A DNA stretch of 64,000 nucleotides. Origin: Planktothrix agardhii NIES-204. GTDB lineage: Bacteria > Cyanobacteriota > Cyanobacteriia > Cyanobacteriales > Microcoleaceae. This document shows, piece by piece, positions 9,271 through 19,783 of the stretch (positions are counted from its first letter, which is position 1; the number at the start of each line of letters is the position of its first letter). The stretch spans positions 4,079,001-4,143,000 of the forward strand of contig AP017991.1 of the NCBI GenBank assembly GCA_003609755.1, written 5' to 3'. Below the pieces are notes generated by a model that was not told the origin of the DNA, did no database searches, and worked only from the letters and a program-made list of their open reading frames with translations. The translations under genes were made by a program, and so were the position numbers.

Positions 9271-12200
9271 TTATACAGGTGTAGTTTCTGGAGGTTTACC
9301 TTCCGAAATTGGGGCTGATTTCCCTTCAGAATGACCGTTATTACCCTTAGTTTCTAATGGACGAGCGGCCATATATTCATACATTTTCCAACGGGTACTG
9401 ACGTCTTCTTGGGCTTCTTTTAACAACCGTTTGGCATCAGCAGGTTTGCTCTTGGTCAACATTTTGAAACGGTTTTCCGCATACATAGACGCCTCAACGG
9501 TTTTCTTAGGTGATTTAGAATCCAAAATTAACGGGTTTTTGCCTGCTTCTTTCAAGTCTGGGTTATACCGATACAGTAACCAACGGCCACTTTCCACCAG
9601 ATCTTTTTGATGGGTCATAGCCGTTGTCATATTAATCCCGTGAGCAATACAGTGGGAATAGGCAATAATAATTGATGGCCCGTCGTAGGCTTCCGCTTCC
9701 AAGAACGCTTTCAGGGTGTGTTCATCCTTGGCCCCCATCGCCACACTCGCCACATAAACGTTACCGTAGGTCATGGCAATGAGGCCGAGGTCTTTCTTAG
9801 CCGAGGGTTTACCACCAGCCGCAAACTTAGCAACGGCGCCGCGGGGGGTAGCTTTAGAAGACTGACCCCCGGTGTTGGAATAAACTTCCGTATCCAAAAC
9901 CAAAATATTAACGTTACGGCCACTGGCAATGACGTGATCTAAGCCACCGTAACCAATATCATAGGCCCAACCATCTCCCCCAATAATCCAAACGGATTTT
10001 TTCACTAAATAGTCGGCCAAACTAAGTAACTGTTGGGCGTCAGGGGAATTGAGTCCTTGAAGTTTTTCTTTGAGTTGGACAACCCGTTGCCGTTGTTCCC
10101 AAATATCGGCCTCGGATTTTTGGGCGTTATCGGTAATTTGGGTAACTAAATTATCCCCAACCTCACCGCCGAGTTTGTGTAACAATTCCAGAGCAAACCC
10201 AGCGTGTTTGTCAATGGACATTCGGAACCCTAAACCAAATTCGGCGTTATCTTCAAATAAGCTATTAGACCAAGCCGGGCCGCGACCGTCGGCGTTTGTT
10301 GTCCAGGGGGTTGTGGGTAAGTTCCCGCCATAAATAGAGGAACATCCGGTGGCGTTGGCCACGATCATCCGATCGCCAAATAACTGCGTAACCAACTTGA
10401 TATAGGGAGTTTCGCCACATCCACCACAGGCGCCGGAGAACTCAAATAACGGCTCTTGCCATTGTTGTTGACGGATCAAATCTGGCCGTAATTTTAACCG
10501 ATCAGGGTTGGGAATACCCAAGAAAAAGTCCCAATTCGTAGCTTCTTGTTCCCGCAGGGGTAACTGGGGTTCCATGTTGATCGCTTTTCTCGAAGGCATG
10601 GATTTATTTTTGGCCGGGCAAACATCCACACAGATGCCACATCCGGTACAGTCTTCGGGAGCGACTTGGATGGTGAATTTTTCTCCGGTAAAGGCTTTAT
10701 CCTTAACGTTGGTAAATTTGAAACTGGCGGGGGCGTTTTCCAGGGCAGCCTCATCGTAGGCTTTACCCCGAATTGTGGCATGGGGACAAACCATCACACA
10801 TTTGCCACACTGGATACAGACATCCGCATCCCAAACCGGGATATCCTGGGCGACGTTGCGTTTTTCCCATTTAGAGGTTCCGGTGGGATAAGTACCATCA
10901 CAGGGCAGTTTGCTAACGGGCAAATCATCCCCCCGTCCGGCGATCATCATGCCTTCAACTTCTTTAACAAAGGTAGGGGCTCCGACGGCTACGGGTTCGG
11001 CTCGCCGTAGGGCGCTGTTGGCCTGGGCAACGTTGACTTCATAAAGGTGTTCTAGGGTCTCATCAACGGCCTTTAAGTTTAAGCGAACAATTTCTGCTCC
11101 TTTCTTACCATAGGTTTTTTCGATCGCTTTTTTGATTTGGGCGATCGCTTCTTCCCTTGGCAATACTTTCGCTAAGGCAAAGAAACACACCTGCATAATA
11201 GTATTGATGCGGTTTCCCATCCCCGTATCACGGGCAACTTTATTGGCATCAATAACATAGAATTTCAGATTTTTTCTAACAATATCTTCTTGAATTTCTA
11301 AGGGCAGATATTCCCAAACTTGATCGGGGCCGTAGGGACTATTTAAGAGGAAAGTTGAACCTTCCATCGCACATTGGAGAACGTCTAATCTTTCGATAAA
11401 CGTCCATTGATGGCAACCGATAAAATTCGCCTTACTAATTAAATAAATCGACCGGATCGGTTGCGGCCCAAAACGCAAGTGAGATACGGTAACAGCCCCA
11501 GATTTTTTGGAGTCATAAACAAAATATCCTTGGGCATAATTATCGGTTTCTTCCCCAATAATTTTAATCGAGTTTTTATTAGCACCAACGGTACCATCTG
11601 CACCTAACCCATAGAACATCGCCCGCACCACGTTATCGGGTTCGGTGGAGAAGCTGGGATCGTATTCTAAGGAGGTGTGGCTAACATCATCATTAATACC
11701 AATAGTAAAGTGATTTTTGGGTTTAGTTTGGGCTAAATTCTCAAAAACACTCTTAACCATTGCCGGATTAAATTCTTTAGAAGATAACCCATAACGTCCC
11801 CCTACCAATGCTTTAAGGTTTTTAATCTTAGCTTTAAGGGTATCGTTATCTCCTAACATCACTTCCTGAACGGCCGTCACCACATCTAAATAGAGGGGTT
11901 CCCCACTAGAACCGGGTTCTTTTGTCCGATCTAAAACCGCGATCGCTTTGACAGTTTCCGGCAGTGCCGCAATTAATTGTTCCCCATCCCAAGGACGATA
12001 TAATCGAACTTTTAATACCCCTAATTTTTCCCCTTGGGCATTCAAATAATCCACGGTTTCATGGACGGTTTCACAACCGGAACCCATGAGAATAATTACC
12101 CGTTCGGCATCGGGGGCACCGTGATATTCAAATAGTTTATAATTGCGTCCCGTCAACTGCCCCAATTTATCCATTGCCCGTTGTACAATTTCGGGGGTTT

Positions 12201-12915
12201 GATCATAAAAAATATTAACGGTTTCTCGGCCTTGGAAATAAACATCGGGGTTTTGAGCCGTTCCTCGCAGGACAGGACGGTCAGGTGTTAAAGCGCGGTT
12301 GCGATGTTCATAAACGTATTTATCATCGATTAATTCTCGGATATCACTATCCTCTAATAGTTCAATTTTTTGGACTTCATGGGAGGTACGAAATCCGTCA
12401 AAAAAGTGAATAAAAGGAATTCGTGATTCTAGGGTGGATGCCTGGGCAATTAAGGCCATATCCTGGGCTTCCTGCACCGAGGCGGAACACAACAGGGCGA
12501 ACCCCGTGGCCCTAGCTGCCATCACATCACTATGGTCGCCGAAAATAGATAACCCTTGGGCGGCTAAGGAACGGGCGGCCACTTGGATCACGGCACAGGT
12601 TAACTCTCCCGCGATTTTGTAGAGGTTGGGGAGCATTAACATTAACCCTTGGGATGCGGTGAAGGTGGTTGTCAGGGAACCCGCTTGTAAAGCCCCGTGT
12701 ACGGCCCCAGCCGCCCCGCCTTCGCTTTGCATTTCTACCACGGCCGGAACCGTCCCCCAGAGGTTTTTATCCCCCACGGAGGCCCAAGCATCAGCCCATT
12801 CTCCCATGGGTGAGGACGGGGTGATCGGATAAATGGCGATAACTTCACTCAAACGATAAGCAACACGAGCAACGGCTTCGTTACCATCTAGGGTTGCATA
12901 ATTTTTTGTATTCAT
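9271..12915 (-). CDS. nifJ: Pyruvate:ferredoxin (flavodoxin) oxidoreductase
   Basis: A 1214-residue, full-length single-chain PFOR that converts pyruvate and CoA to acetyl-CoA, CO2 and reduced ferredoxin. The N-terminal pyruvate-binding domain has IYPITPSSPMGE. The ferredoxin domain has two 4Fe-4S motifs, CIQCGKCVMVCPHATIRG and CTGCGICVDVCPAKN. The TPP domain has GACGGCGETPYIK, NATGCSSIYGGNLPTTPW and LDTEVYSNTGGQSSKATPRG. No key residue appears missing. It lies downstream of pflB and upstream of the DHODH-like gene, in a set for anaerobic or low-oxygen pyruvate use. Confidence 0.97.
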   Translation of the reverse strand: MNTKNYATLDGNEAVARVAYRLSEVIAIYPITPSSPMGEWADAWASVGDKNLWGTVPAVVEMQSEGGAAGAVHGALQAGSLTTTFTASQGLMLMLPNLYKIAGELTCAVIQVAARSLAAQGLSIFGDHSDVMAARATGFALLCSASVQEAQDMALIAQASTLESRIPFIHFFDGFRTSHEVQKIELLEDSDIRELIDDKYVYEHRNRALTPDRPVLRGTAQNPDVYFQGRETVNIFYDQTPEIVQRAMDKLGQLTGRNYKLFEYHGAPDAERVIILMGSGCETVHETVDYLNAQGEKLGVLKVRLYRPWDGEQLIAALPETVKAIAVLDRTKEPGSSGEPLYLDVVTAVQEVMLGDNDTLKAKIKNLKALVGGRYGLSSKEFNPAMVKSVFENLAQTKPKNHFTIGINDDVSHTSLEYDPSFSTEPDNVVRAMFYGLGADGTVGANKNSIKIIGEETDNYAQGYFVYDSKKSGAVTVSHLRFGPQPIRSIYLISKANFIGCHQWTFIERLDVLQCAMEGSTFLLNSPYGPDQVWEYLPLEIQEDIVRKNLKFYVIDANKVARDTGMGNRINTIMQVCFFALAKVLPREEAIAQIKKAIEKTYGKKGAEIVRLNLKAVDETLEHLYEVNVAQANSALRRAEPVAVGAPTFVKEVEGMMIAGRGDDLPVSKLPCDGTYPTGTSKWEKRNVAQDIPVWDADVCIQCGKCVMVCPHATIRGKAYDEAALENAPASFKFTNVKDKAFTGEKFTIQVAPEDCTGCGICVDVCPAKNKSMPSRKAINMEPQLPLREQEATNWDFFLGIPNPDRLKLRPDLIRQQQWQEPLFEFSGACGGCGETPYIKLVTQLFGDRMIVANATGCSSIYGGNLPTTPWTTNADGRGPAWSNSLFEDNAEFGLGFRMSIDKHAGFALELLHKLGGEVGDNLVTQITDNAQKSEADIWEQRQRVVQLKEKLQGLNSPDAQQLLSLADYLVKKSVWIIGGDGWAYDIGYGGLDHVIASGRNVNILVLDTEVYSNTGGQSSKATPRGAVAKFAAGGKPSAKKDLGLIAMTYGNVYVASVAMGAKDEHTLKAFLEAEAYDGPSIIIAYSHCIAHGINMTTAMTHQKDLVESGRWLLYRYNPDLKEAGKNPLILDSKSPKKTVEASMYAENRFKMLTKSKPADAKRLLKEAQEDVSTRWKMYEYMAARPLETKGNNGHSEGKSAPISEGKPPETTPV

Positions 12916-13507
12916 TCCTAAAATTCCTCTAGCAATAAAACTTTAATGCGAGTGCCCGCTTAGATACAGAATTGTTTTGGCAATTTCTGCGCCAAAATTG
13001 ACCGTTTTGTTGTTTAGTTTGGGTTGTTAATGATTCTAATTCTGTAATTAAACGGATAGAAATATCCTTAAAATTACTTCAGCTTTTTTTCGTTACCCCA
13101 GCTATTGTTTAATTTGGAATTTTCCAGAGTCAAATATCGGTCGAGATTAATTTTTCCTTAAATTTAGATTAAAGATTGTTGAGGTTTACCCCCTAGATTC
13201 CTATTTTAGATCATCTAATAAAAACGGCAGAAAGGGAACCACAACTTAACGTTTTTTAACTCATTGTCACGATTTGTAATAGCAGGGAACAGGGAACAGA
13301 AGGGAAAAGGAAAATAGGGAATAGGGGATAGGAAAAAGTGATGAGCGATCCGATCAACGATCTGTAACAGATATTTAATATGAAATCCTTGAAATTGATA
13401 CTACAGATTATCCCCTAAAACACCTGTAGAGACGCGCCATGGCGCGTCTCTACGGTAGTTAATATTGTGAAGGGAGTTTCTAAGGTTAAACCCCTAGAAT
13501 CATTCCA
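12916..13507. other. Intergenic region pflB / nifJ
   Basis: A 592-base gap with no supported gene. It holds the nifJ upstream region, a purine-rich degenerate stretch of AGGGAACAGG-type repeats (about 13280-13335) and a perfect palindrome at 13426-13453. Its length suggests that nifJ has its own promoter, although pflB lies on the same strand. Confidence 0.6.
13426..13453. repeat. Perfect 28-base palindrome
   Basis: GTAGAGACGCGC, a CATG centre, then GCGCGTCTCTAC: 12-bp arms with no mismatch, in the pflB-nifJ gap. GTAGAGACGCGCC-type palindromes are, from general knowledge, dispersed in many cyanobacterial genomes. It could act as an attenuator between pflB and nifJ, but it has no T-run. Confidence 0.8.
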
Positions 13508-15784
13508 CTAAAACCGATCATGGAATGTGCGTTTAATCACGTCTAACTGTTGTTCACGAGTTAATTTAATGAAATTCACAGCATATCCAGAAACCCGAAT
13601 GGTAAGTTGAGGATAGTTTTCAGGATGATTCATCGCATCGATTAACATCTCTTTATCCAAGACATTAACATTAATATGATGTCCGCCATCATAGAAATAT
13701 CCATCCAACATTCCTGTCAAGTTATTAACTTGATCCTCTAGGGTTTTACCCAAGGCTTTCGGAACAATTGAAAAGGTGTAAGAAATGCCATCTTGAGCGT
13801 GTTCATAAGGCAATTTTGCCACAGAAGCAGAGGATGCGATCGCACCGTTACTATCTCGTCCATGGAGGGGATTTGCTCCCGGTGCAAAAGGCTCTCCGGC
13901 TTTACGTCCATCGGGGGTATTTCCGGTCATTTTGCCATACACCACATTGGAAGTAATGGTTAAAATAGACTGGGTGGGTACGGCATGGCGATAGGTTTTT
14001 TGATTGCGAACTTTATTCATAAAAGTCCGAACTAAATTCACGGCAATTTCATCGACTCGTTGATCATTATTGCCATATTTAGGATAATCTCCTTGAATTT
14101 CATAATCCAGAGCTAACCCATTTTCTCCCCGCAATATTTTAACTTGAGCATATTTAATCGCGGATAAAGAATCAGCTACAACGGATAACCCTGCGATCCC
14201 ACAAGCTAAAGTTCGATAAACATCCCGATCATGTAACGCCATTTCAATGCGTTCATAACAGTATTTATCGTGCATATAGTGAATTACATTCAGGGTATTG
14301 ACGTATAATTTCGCCAACCATTCCATCATTTGATCAAATTTGGCGACCACTTCATCATAATCTAAATATTCAGAAGTAATCGGAGCAAACAGAGGGGCAA
14401 TTTGCTCACCTGTTTTTTCATCTTTTCCGCCATTAATGGCATAAAGTAACGCTTTGGCTAAGTTCGCTCGTGCTCCAAAAAATTGCATTTGTTTGCCAAT
14501 TCGCATGGCACTAACACAACAAGCAATTCCATAATCATCCCCATAAATAGGACGCATGAGATCATCATTTTCATACTGAATGGAACTGCTTTCAATGGAA
14601 ACTTTGGCACAGAATTTCTTGAAATTTTCAGGTAAGCGTTCTGACCATAAAACCGTTAAATTAGGTTCCGGTGCAGGCCCTAAAGTTGATAAGGTATGCA
14701 GGAAGCGGAAACTGGTTTTACTCACTAATGATCGTCCGTCTTCTCCCATTCCTGCCAGACATTCTGTTACCCAAGTGGGATCACCAGAGAATAATTGATT
14801 GTATTCTGGGGCTCGTAAAAATCGTACCATCCGTAATTTAATGACAAAATGATCGATAATTTCTTGAGCTTCAGATTCCGTTAAAATCCCTTGTTTCAAA
14901 TCCCGATTAAAATAGACATCTAGGAAGGTTGAAACCCGTCCCAAGGACATCGCTGCACCATTTTGTTCTTTAACGGCAGCTAAATAACCAAAATACGTCC
15001 ACTGTACCGCTTCTTTAGCATTGGCAGCCGGAAAACTGAGATCAAATCCATAACTCGCCGCCATCGCTTTGAGTTCTTTTAAGGCTTTAATTTGTTCAGA
15101 AATTTCTTCCCGTAGCTGAATAGTGGTTTCTACAATTTCATCCAATTCTAAGGATTCAAGTTGTTCTTTTTTATCGGTAATTAACCGATCAATTCCGTAC
15201 AACGCAACGCGACGATAATCCCCAATAATTCGTCCTCGTCCATAGGCATCGGGTAATCCGGTAATAATACCAGAATGACGGGCTTTTTTCATTTGACGAG
15301 TATAGGCATCAAAAACTCCATCATTATGAGTTTTACGATATTGGGTAAAAATGTCTTCGGTTTCAGGATCAAGTTCATAACCATAGGATTCTAAAGAAGC
15401 TTTGACAACCCGAATTCCACCAAAGGGCATAATTGCACGTTTTAAGGGGTGATCGGTTTGTAAACCTACAATTTGTTCTAAGCTTTGATCAATATAACCA
15501 GCACCATGAGAAACAATATTAGAGGGAATTTTTGTATCCACATCTAAAATGCCTTTTTCCCGTTCTACACGCATTAAATCTCGCACTAACTCCCACAATT
15601 TTTGAGTGCGTTCCGTTGCTGAAGCTAAAAAGGATTCATCCCCGACATAAGGGGTGTAATTTTTTTGGATGAAATTTCTGACATTAATTTCTTTCGTCCA
15701 TTTATCTTCAATAAATCCTTGCCATTGTTTACATAAATTACTAGAGGATTGATTTAAGATTTGACGTTCATTTGTAGCAATCAT
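13508..15784 (-). CDS. pflB: Pyruvate formate-lyase (formate C-acetyltransferase)
   Basis: A 758-residue glycyl-radical enzyme that cleaves pyruvate with CoA to acetyl-CoA and formate. The adjacent active-site cysteines are in [12 protein letters not shown]. The radical glycine is in the C-terminal motif RVSGYAVNF, at about residue 733. Length matches the family. It requires oxygen-free conditions and activation by PflA, which is encoded immediately upstream with a 153-base gap. PFL together with PFOR in one locus gives two routes from pyruvate to acetyl-CoA, one yielding formate and the other reduced ferredoxin. Confidence 0.97.
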   Translation of the reverse strand: MIATNERQILNQSSSNLCKQWQGFIEDKWTKEINVRNFIQKNYTPYVGDESFLASATERTQKLWELVRDLMRVEREKGILDVDTKIPSNIVSHGAGYIDQSLEQIVGLQTDHPLKRAIMPFGGIRVVKASLESYGYELDPETEDIFTQYRKTHNDGVFDAYTRQMKKARHSGIITGLPDAYGRGRIIGDYRRVALYGIDRLITDKKEQLESLELDEIVETTIQLREEISEQIKALKELKAMAASYGFDLSFPAANAKEAVQWTYFGYLAAVKEQNGAAMSLGRVSTFLDVYFNRDLKQGILTESEAQEIIDHFVIKLRMVRFLRAPEYNQLFSGDPTWVTECLAGMGEDGRSLVSKTSFRFLHTLSTLGPAPEPNLTVLWSERLPENFKKFCAKVSIESSSIQYENDDLMRPIYGDDYGIACCVSAMRIGKQMQFFGARANLAKALLYAINGGKDEKTGEQIAPLFAPITSEYLDYDEVVAKFDQMMEWLAKLYVNTLNVIHYMHDKYCYERIEMALHDRDVYRTLACGIAGLSVVADSLSAIKYAQVKILRGENGLALDYEIQGDYPKYGNNDQRVDEIAVNLVRTFMNKVRNQKTYRHAVPTQSILTITSNVVYGKMTGNTPDGRKAGEPFAPGANPLHGRDSNGAIASSASVAKLPYEHAQDGISYTFSIVPKALGKTLEDQVNNLTGMLDGYFYDGGHHINVNVLDKEMLIDAMNHPENYPQLTIRVSGYAVNFIKLTREQQLDVIKRTFHDRF

Positions 15785-15937
15785 AATTCAGACTCCTAAT
15801 TCGATTTGAAACTTTAAGCTTTGACGTTAATAGCAGTAGCGACAAAATGTTAGAACATAGACTCTTGACTCAAATTGAAAGCGTTCTGTATCAGTTCAAA
15901 AGTTTATGATTTTCTGTTTTCTCTGATTCCCAAAATA

Positions 15938-16723
15938 TTACTGAACTGAAAGTCCATAACGCCTAAAACAGTCTTTGACTTGATGAATTTGCTCAGAAGT
16001 GGGCACGGGTGTGTCTTGGAGATGATAAGTGTATCCCAGTTTTTCCCACTTATATTCTCCGAGTTGGTGGAAAGGTGACACTTCTACCTTTTCCACATTC
16101 TTTAATTGAGAAATCAACTTAGCTAATCCTTCAATATTGTCGGGATCATCGGTCAGGTTCGGAACTAAAACAAACCGAATCCAAGTAGGTTTATTAATCC
16201 CGTTCAAATATTGAGCAAATCTCAAGGTGGGTTCAATGGAAGTTCCTGTTACTTGACGATAGGTTAACGGATTAAAGGATTTAATATCCAATAAAACCAA
16301 ATCCACAAATTCGAGAACAGGTTTAGCAACGGTTAAGTTAACGTAACCTGAAGTATCTAAAGCGGTGTGAATTCCGATTTCTTGACAGCGTTGGAAAATT
16401 GCTTGCACAAAGTCGGGTTGTACTAAGGGTTCACCCCCGCTAATGGTAACACCTCCTCCTGAAAATCGCATATAAGAGCGATATTTTTGAATTTCAGCAA
16501 TCAGTTCATCAACGGTAATTTCTTTGCCATCTTGCAAATTTCGAGTGTCAGGATTATGGCAATAAAGACACCGTAGACAACAGCCTTGAGTAAAAATAAT
16601 AAATCGGATTCCTGGGCCATCAACCGTGCCACAAGTCTCTATAGAATGAATCCGACCTGAAACTTTAGAAAGCGGTGAAATGCTTTGAATGGTTTCTGGA
16701 TGTTGATGGGTTTTAACCGTCAT
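15938..16723 (-). CDS. pflA: Pyruvate formate-lyase activating enzyme
   Basis: A 261-residue radical-SAM enzyme that installs the glycyl radical on PflB. The cluster-binding CxxxCxxC is in GCCLRCLYCHNPDTR, near residue 50, and the SAM-binding GGEP motif is in SGGGVTISGGEPL. The N-terminal GRIHSIETCGTVDGPGIRF is the classic PflA substrate-recognition segment. It lies between hypC and pflB on the same strand and is probably cotranscribed with them. Confidence 0.96.
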   Translation of the reverse strand: MTVKTHQHPETIQSISPLSKVSGRIHSIETCGTVDGPGIRFIIFTQGCCLRCLYCHNPDTRNLQDGKEITVDELIAEIQKYRSYMRFSGGGVTISGGEPLVQPDFVQAIFQRCQEIGIHTALDTSGYVNLTVAKPVLEFVDLVLLDIKSFNPLTYRQVTGTSIEPTLRFAQYLNGINKPTWIRFVLVPNLTDDPDNIEGLAKLISQLKNVEKVEVSPFHQLGEYKWEKLGYTYHLQDTPVPTSEQIHQVKDCFRRYGLSVQ

Positions 16724-16789
16724 TTCGCTACTCCTTCGATATTATTCTCTAACACAACAGGGAAAATTGAAATCCTCTCTTAACGTATT

Positions 16790-17023
16790 TTAACTGATTG
16801 TCACCATTTGTTGTAAATCTGTTAAGGTTTGTTGTGCGGCTTGTTCATCGACAATACTCAGTGCAAAACCGACATGAACAATGACATAATCACCGACTTG
16901 AACCTCTGGAACATAAGCCAAGTTGACTTCCTTGATCATTCCACCAAAGCTGACTTTACCGACTTTTTCCAAGGGATCATACCCGGAAATACTCAATAAT
17001 TGACCTGGAATTGCTAAACACAT
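16790..17023 (-). CDS. hypC: Hydrogenase assembly chaperone HypC/HupF
   Basis: A 77-residue chaperone that carries the Fe(CN)2CO unit, together with HypD, to the hydrogenase large-subunit precursor. Family members must begin with Met-Cys, because the Cys binds the iron complex. The sequence MCLAIPGQLLSI beginning at the ATG at 17023 fits this, so the GTG three codons upstream is rejected. The C-terminal segment GDYVIVHVGFALSIVDEQAA is typical. It is the only hyp gene seen in the window. It lies 66 bases upstream of pflA and diverges from hoxE, so one intergenic region may control both directions. Confidence 0.95.
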   Translation of the reverse strand: MCLAIPGQLLSISGYDPLEKVGKVSFGGMIKEVNLAYVPEVQVGDYVIVHVGFALSIVDEQAAQQTLTDLQQMVTIS

Positions 17024-17422
17024 CGGCTGCACCTAAAAATGTTACGTTTCTTGAAGCAAGGAGGGAAAACTGATGAAAAATCCAGACCATTTCTTGTGGT
17101 AGGGATTGTCCCAGTATTTCAGTCCGATCAATACCACATCCATTATTAACCTAGACCGATTAATTCTTTTCTTTATTTTAATACTTTTTTCCATAAATTA
17201 GCAGTAGACTTACAATTTAGAATAGAAGTTGGAGTCAAATCCAGAATCATCGAGATAAACAACACAAGAGTTGTATAACCAACTCTTAACAAAGTCTACA
17301 ATCCCTAAGTCCACAACTGTTATTTAATTTGTGATCATTTTGCTGAACTGAACAGAACTTTTTGAAACGGATCTGCCATTAAAAATCAGCAACAATCCCC
17401 ATCATTAGTAGAGAACTGAACT
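17024..17422. promoter_or_regulatory. Divergent control region hypC-pfl / hox
   Basis: A 399-base AT-rich gap between the minus-strand hypC-pflA-pflB genes and the plus-strand hox operon. It must hold promoters for at least one direction, and probably both. A perfect inverted repeat lies at 17266-17287. I could not identify LexA, NtcA (GTA-N8-TAC) or CRP sites with confidence. Confidence 0.6.
17266..17287. promoter_or_regulatory. Inverted repeat, candidate operator
   Basis: AAGAGTTG and CAACTCTT, perfect 8-bp arms around a 6-base AT-rich spacer (TATAAC), about 135 bases upstream of hoxE and 243 from hypC. The size and symmetry suit a dimeric regulator. No regulator is known for it from the sequence. 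Confidence 0.4.
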
Positions 17423-17953
17423 ATGCAATCTTCTACGGTAACTACTGCAAAAGCTGATAAACCCAAAGCTGGAGCCGCAAAAGGAGGCGATAAACGGTTT
17501 AAAGTCCTGGATATGACCATGAAGCGCAACCAATATCGTCAGGACGCCTTAATTGAGGTGCTACATAAAGCCCAAGAATCCTTTGGCTTTTTAGAAGAAG
17601 ATGTTCTAATTTATGTGGCCAGAAATCTGAAACTTCCCCTCAGTTATGTCTATGGAGTCGCCACCTTCTATCATTTATTCTCCCTCAAACCCAATGGCGC
17701 CCATACCTGTGTAGTTTGTTTAGGAACAGCTTGTTACGTTAAGGGGGGCGGGGATGTCTTAACCGCCTTAGAAGCCCGAACCGGAATTAAAGCCGGGGAA
17801 ACCACCGCCGATGGTCAAATTTCGATTATGACCGCCCGTTGTATTGGGGCCTGTGGTATTGCTCCGGCCGTTGTCTTTGATGGCAAAGTAGCCGCCCAAC
17901 AGACCCCGGAAATGGCCTGCGATCGCATGGCGGCATGGGAGCAGGGGGAGTAA
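17423..17953 (+). CDS. hoxE: Bidirectional [NiFe] hydrogenase diaphorase subunit HoxE
   Basis: A 176-residue NuoE-like thioredoxin-fold subunit that connects the Hox diaphorase to electron carriers. The four [2Fe-2S] cysteines are in CLGTACYVKGGG and MTARCIGACGIAP. The Ala/Lys-rich N-terminal 25 residues are variable in the family. It is the first gene of the plus-strand hydrogenase operon, facing hypC. The last residues (WEQGE) run into G-rich low-complexity DNA before the 102-base gap to hoxF. Confidence 0.96.
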   Translation: MQSSTVTTAKADKPKAGAAKGGDKRFKVLDMTMKRNQYRQDALIEVLHKAQESFGFLEEDVLIYVARNLKLPLSYVYGVATFYHLFSLKPNGAHTCVVCLGTACYVKGGGDVLTALEARTGIKAGETTADGQISIMTARCIGACGIAPAVVFDGKVAAQQTPEMACDRMAAWEQGE

Positions 17954-17990
17954 GAGAGTAGGGGAGCCGAGGAGGTCAGGTCTTGCCGAT

Positions 17991-18050
17991 TCCCCATTAC
18001 CCATTACCCATTACCGATTCCCATTACTTATTACCAATTACCCATTACCC
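17991..18050 (+). repeat. Degenerate heptanucleotide tandem repeat (CCCATTA)
   Basis: Repeats of CCCATTA and close variants fill the hoxE-hoxF gap up to five bases before the hoxF ATG. This is a short tandemly repeated repetitive (STRR) sequence of the kind known in filamentous cyanobacteria. Confidence 0.85.
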
Positions 18051-18055
18051 AAATT

Positions 18056-19672
18056 ATGGAATATAGCGAATTATTAGAATTAGCCGAGAAGGAACAAAAA
18101 TCTCAAAAACCGATCCGGGTTCATTGTTGTACCTCAACCGGATGTGTAGCCTCAAATTCCTTGGGTGTTAAAGATCAAATGGATGCGGCTGTGAAAGCTG
18201 CTGGACTGGAGGAGAGGGTGCAAGTGGTCGGGGTGGGTTGTATGGGATTTTGTGGCCGGGGGCCAATAGTAGAAGTCGAACCCGCCGGACTCCAATACGA
18301 GAAAGTGACGCCTGAAGCAGCCCCATCTATTATTGAAGCCCTGAATGGGGGAGAGGCTAAACCCGTCCAAGGCGATCGCAACCATCCCTTTTTTAGTGGT
18401 CAACTGCTAATTGTTCGAGAAAATAGCGGTAAAATTGACCCGGAAAAAATTGGCGAATATATCGCCGTGGGTGGATACCAAGCCCTGCATCATGCCGTTT
18501 ATGAAATGAGTCCGGCCGATGTGGTAGCCGAAATTACTAAATCCGGGCTCCGGGGTCGAGGCGGGGCGGGATATCCTACGGGATTAAAATGGGCCACCGT
18601 TGCTAAAATGCCCCCCGGACAGAAATATGTGATCTGTAACGCCGATGAAGGAGATCCCGGCGCCTTTATGGATCGGAGTGTCTTGGAAAGTGACCCCCAT
18701 CGGATCTTAGAAGGAATGGCGATCGCTGGATATGCTGTTGGTGCGACCCAGGGCTATATTTATGTCCGGGCCGAATATCCCCTGGCCATCTCCCGTCTAC
18801 AAAAAGCCATTCAACAAGCCAAACGCCAAGGGATTTTAGGGAGTCAAGTCTTTGGGTCGGGAATAGATTTCCGTGTTGATATCCGGGTCGGGGCGGGAGC
18901 CTTTGTCTGTGGGGAAGAAACCGCCCTAATTGCCTCCATTGATGGGGGACGCGGCACTCCTCGCCCTCGCCCTCCCTATCCCGCCGTTTCCGGGTTATGG
19001 GGGGAGCCCACCTTAATTAATAACGTCGAAACCTTGGCCAATATTGCCCCAATTATTAAAAAAGGTAGCGACTGGTTTTCCAGTATCGGCACAGAAAAAA
19101 GCAAGGGGACTAAAATTTTCTCCCTCACGGGCAAAATTCGGAATACCGGTTTAATTGAAGTCCCCATGGGAATTAGTTTACGGACAATTATCGAGGACAT
19201 GGGGGGCGGTATTCCCGGCGGCGTGAAAGTTAAAGCCGTGCAAACTGGAGGGCCATCGGGAGGTTGTATTCCCGCAGAACATTTGGATACCCCGGTAGAT
19301 TACGAATCCTTGGCCCAATTAGGATCTATGATGGGGTCAGGGGGTATGGTGGTGCTGGACGAAAACACCAGTATGGTGCAAGTTGCCCAATTCTATATGG
19401 AATTCTGTCGGGGGGAAACCTGCGGAAAATGTGTTCCCTGCCGCACTGGGACGGTTCAACTGTATCAAATGTTAACCAAAATTCTCAATAAACAAGCTAC
19501 TACCGCAGATATTGAGAAAATGAAACTGTTGTCGGAAATGGTCAAAGCCACCAGTTTATGCGGACTCGGACAAACAGCCCCTAACCCGGTCTTGAGTACG
19601 TTGCGTTATTTTCCAGAGGAATATCAGGCATTATTGCAACCAGAAGAAAGCGGACGGGTTTCGGGGCTTTAA
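18056..19672 (+). CDS. hoxF: Bidirectional hydrogenase diaphorase subunit HoxF
   Basis: A 538-residue flavoprotein that binds NAD(P)H and FMN and passes electrons to the hydrogenase module. The N-terminal thioredoxin-like [2Fe-2S] domain has [10 protein letters not shown] and [10 protein letters not shown]. The Nuo51 domain has the NADH-binding [16 protein letters not shown], the FMN motif [14 protein letters not shown] and the 4Fe-4S ligands [13 protein letters not shown] plus a downstream SLCGLG. The ATG at 18056 is preceded by tandem repeat and has no clear Shine-Dalgarno sequence. Confidence 0.97.
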   Translation: MEYSELLELAEKEQKSQKPIRVHCCTSTGCVASNSLGVKDQMDAAVKAAGLEERVQVVGVGCMGFCGRGPIVEVEPAGLQYEKVTPEAAPSIIEALNGGEAKPVQGDRNHPFFSGQLLIVRENSGKIDPEKIGEYIAVGGYQALHHAVYEMSPADVVAEITKSGLRGRGGAGYPTGLKWATVAKMPPGQKYVICNADEGDPGAFMDRSVLESDPHRILEGMAIAGYAVGATQGYIYVRAEYPLAISRLQKAIQQAKRQGILGSQVFGSGIDFRVDIRVGAGAFVCGEETALIASIDGGRGTPRPRPPYPAVSGLWGEPTLINNVETLANIAPIIKKGSDWFSSIGTEKSKGTKIFSLTGKIRNTGLIEVPMGISLRTIIEDMGGGIPGGVKVKAVQTGGPSGGCIPAEHLDTPVDYESLAQLGSMMGSGGMVVLDENTSMVQVAQFYMEFCRGETCGKCVPCRTGTVQLYQMLTKILNKQATTADIEKMKLLSEMVKATSLCGLGQTAPNPVLSTLRYFPEEYQALLQPEESGRVSGL

Positions 19673-19783
19673 TATTCCTAAAAATGGGATGGTTTATATC
19701 TGCAATGGGTGACTATTTATTGGTATCAACAAAGATAAAATTCACCCATTGTATCCAATACTTTCAAGTAAGGATAATAAAAA

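Noticed and set aside
9718-11010. Open frames on the plus strand inside nifJ (9718-9942, 10070-10333, 10508-10759, 10666-11010)
   Set aside because: They are antisense to conserved PFOR domains, lack protein motifs, and arise from the codon pattern of nifJ.
13426-13453. Palindrome as a nifJ/pflB terminator
   Set aside because: Stem is strong but no T-run follows on either strand, and the motif resembles a dispersed repeat.
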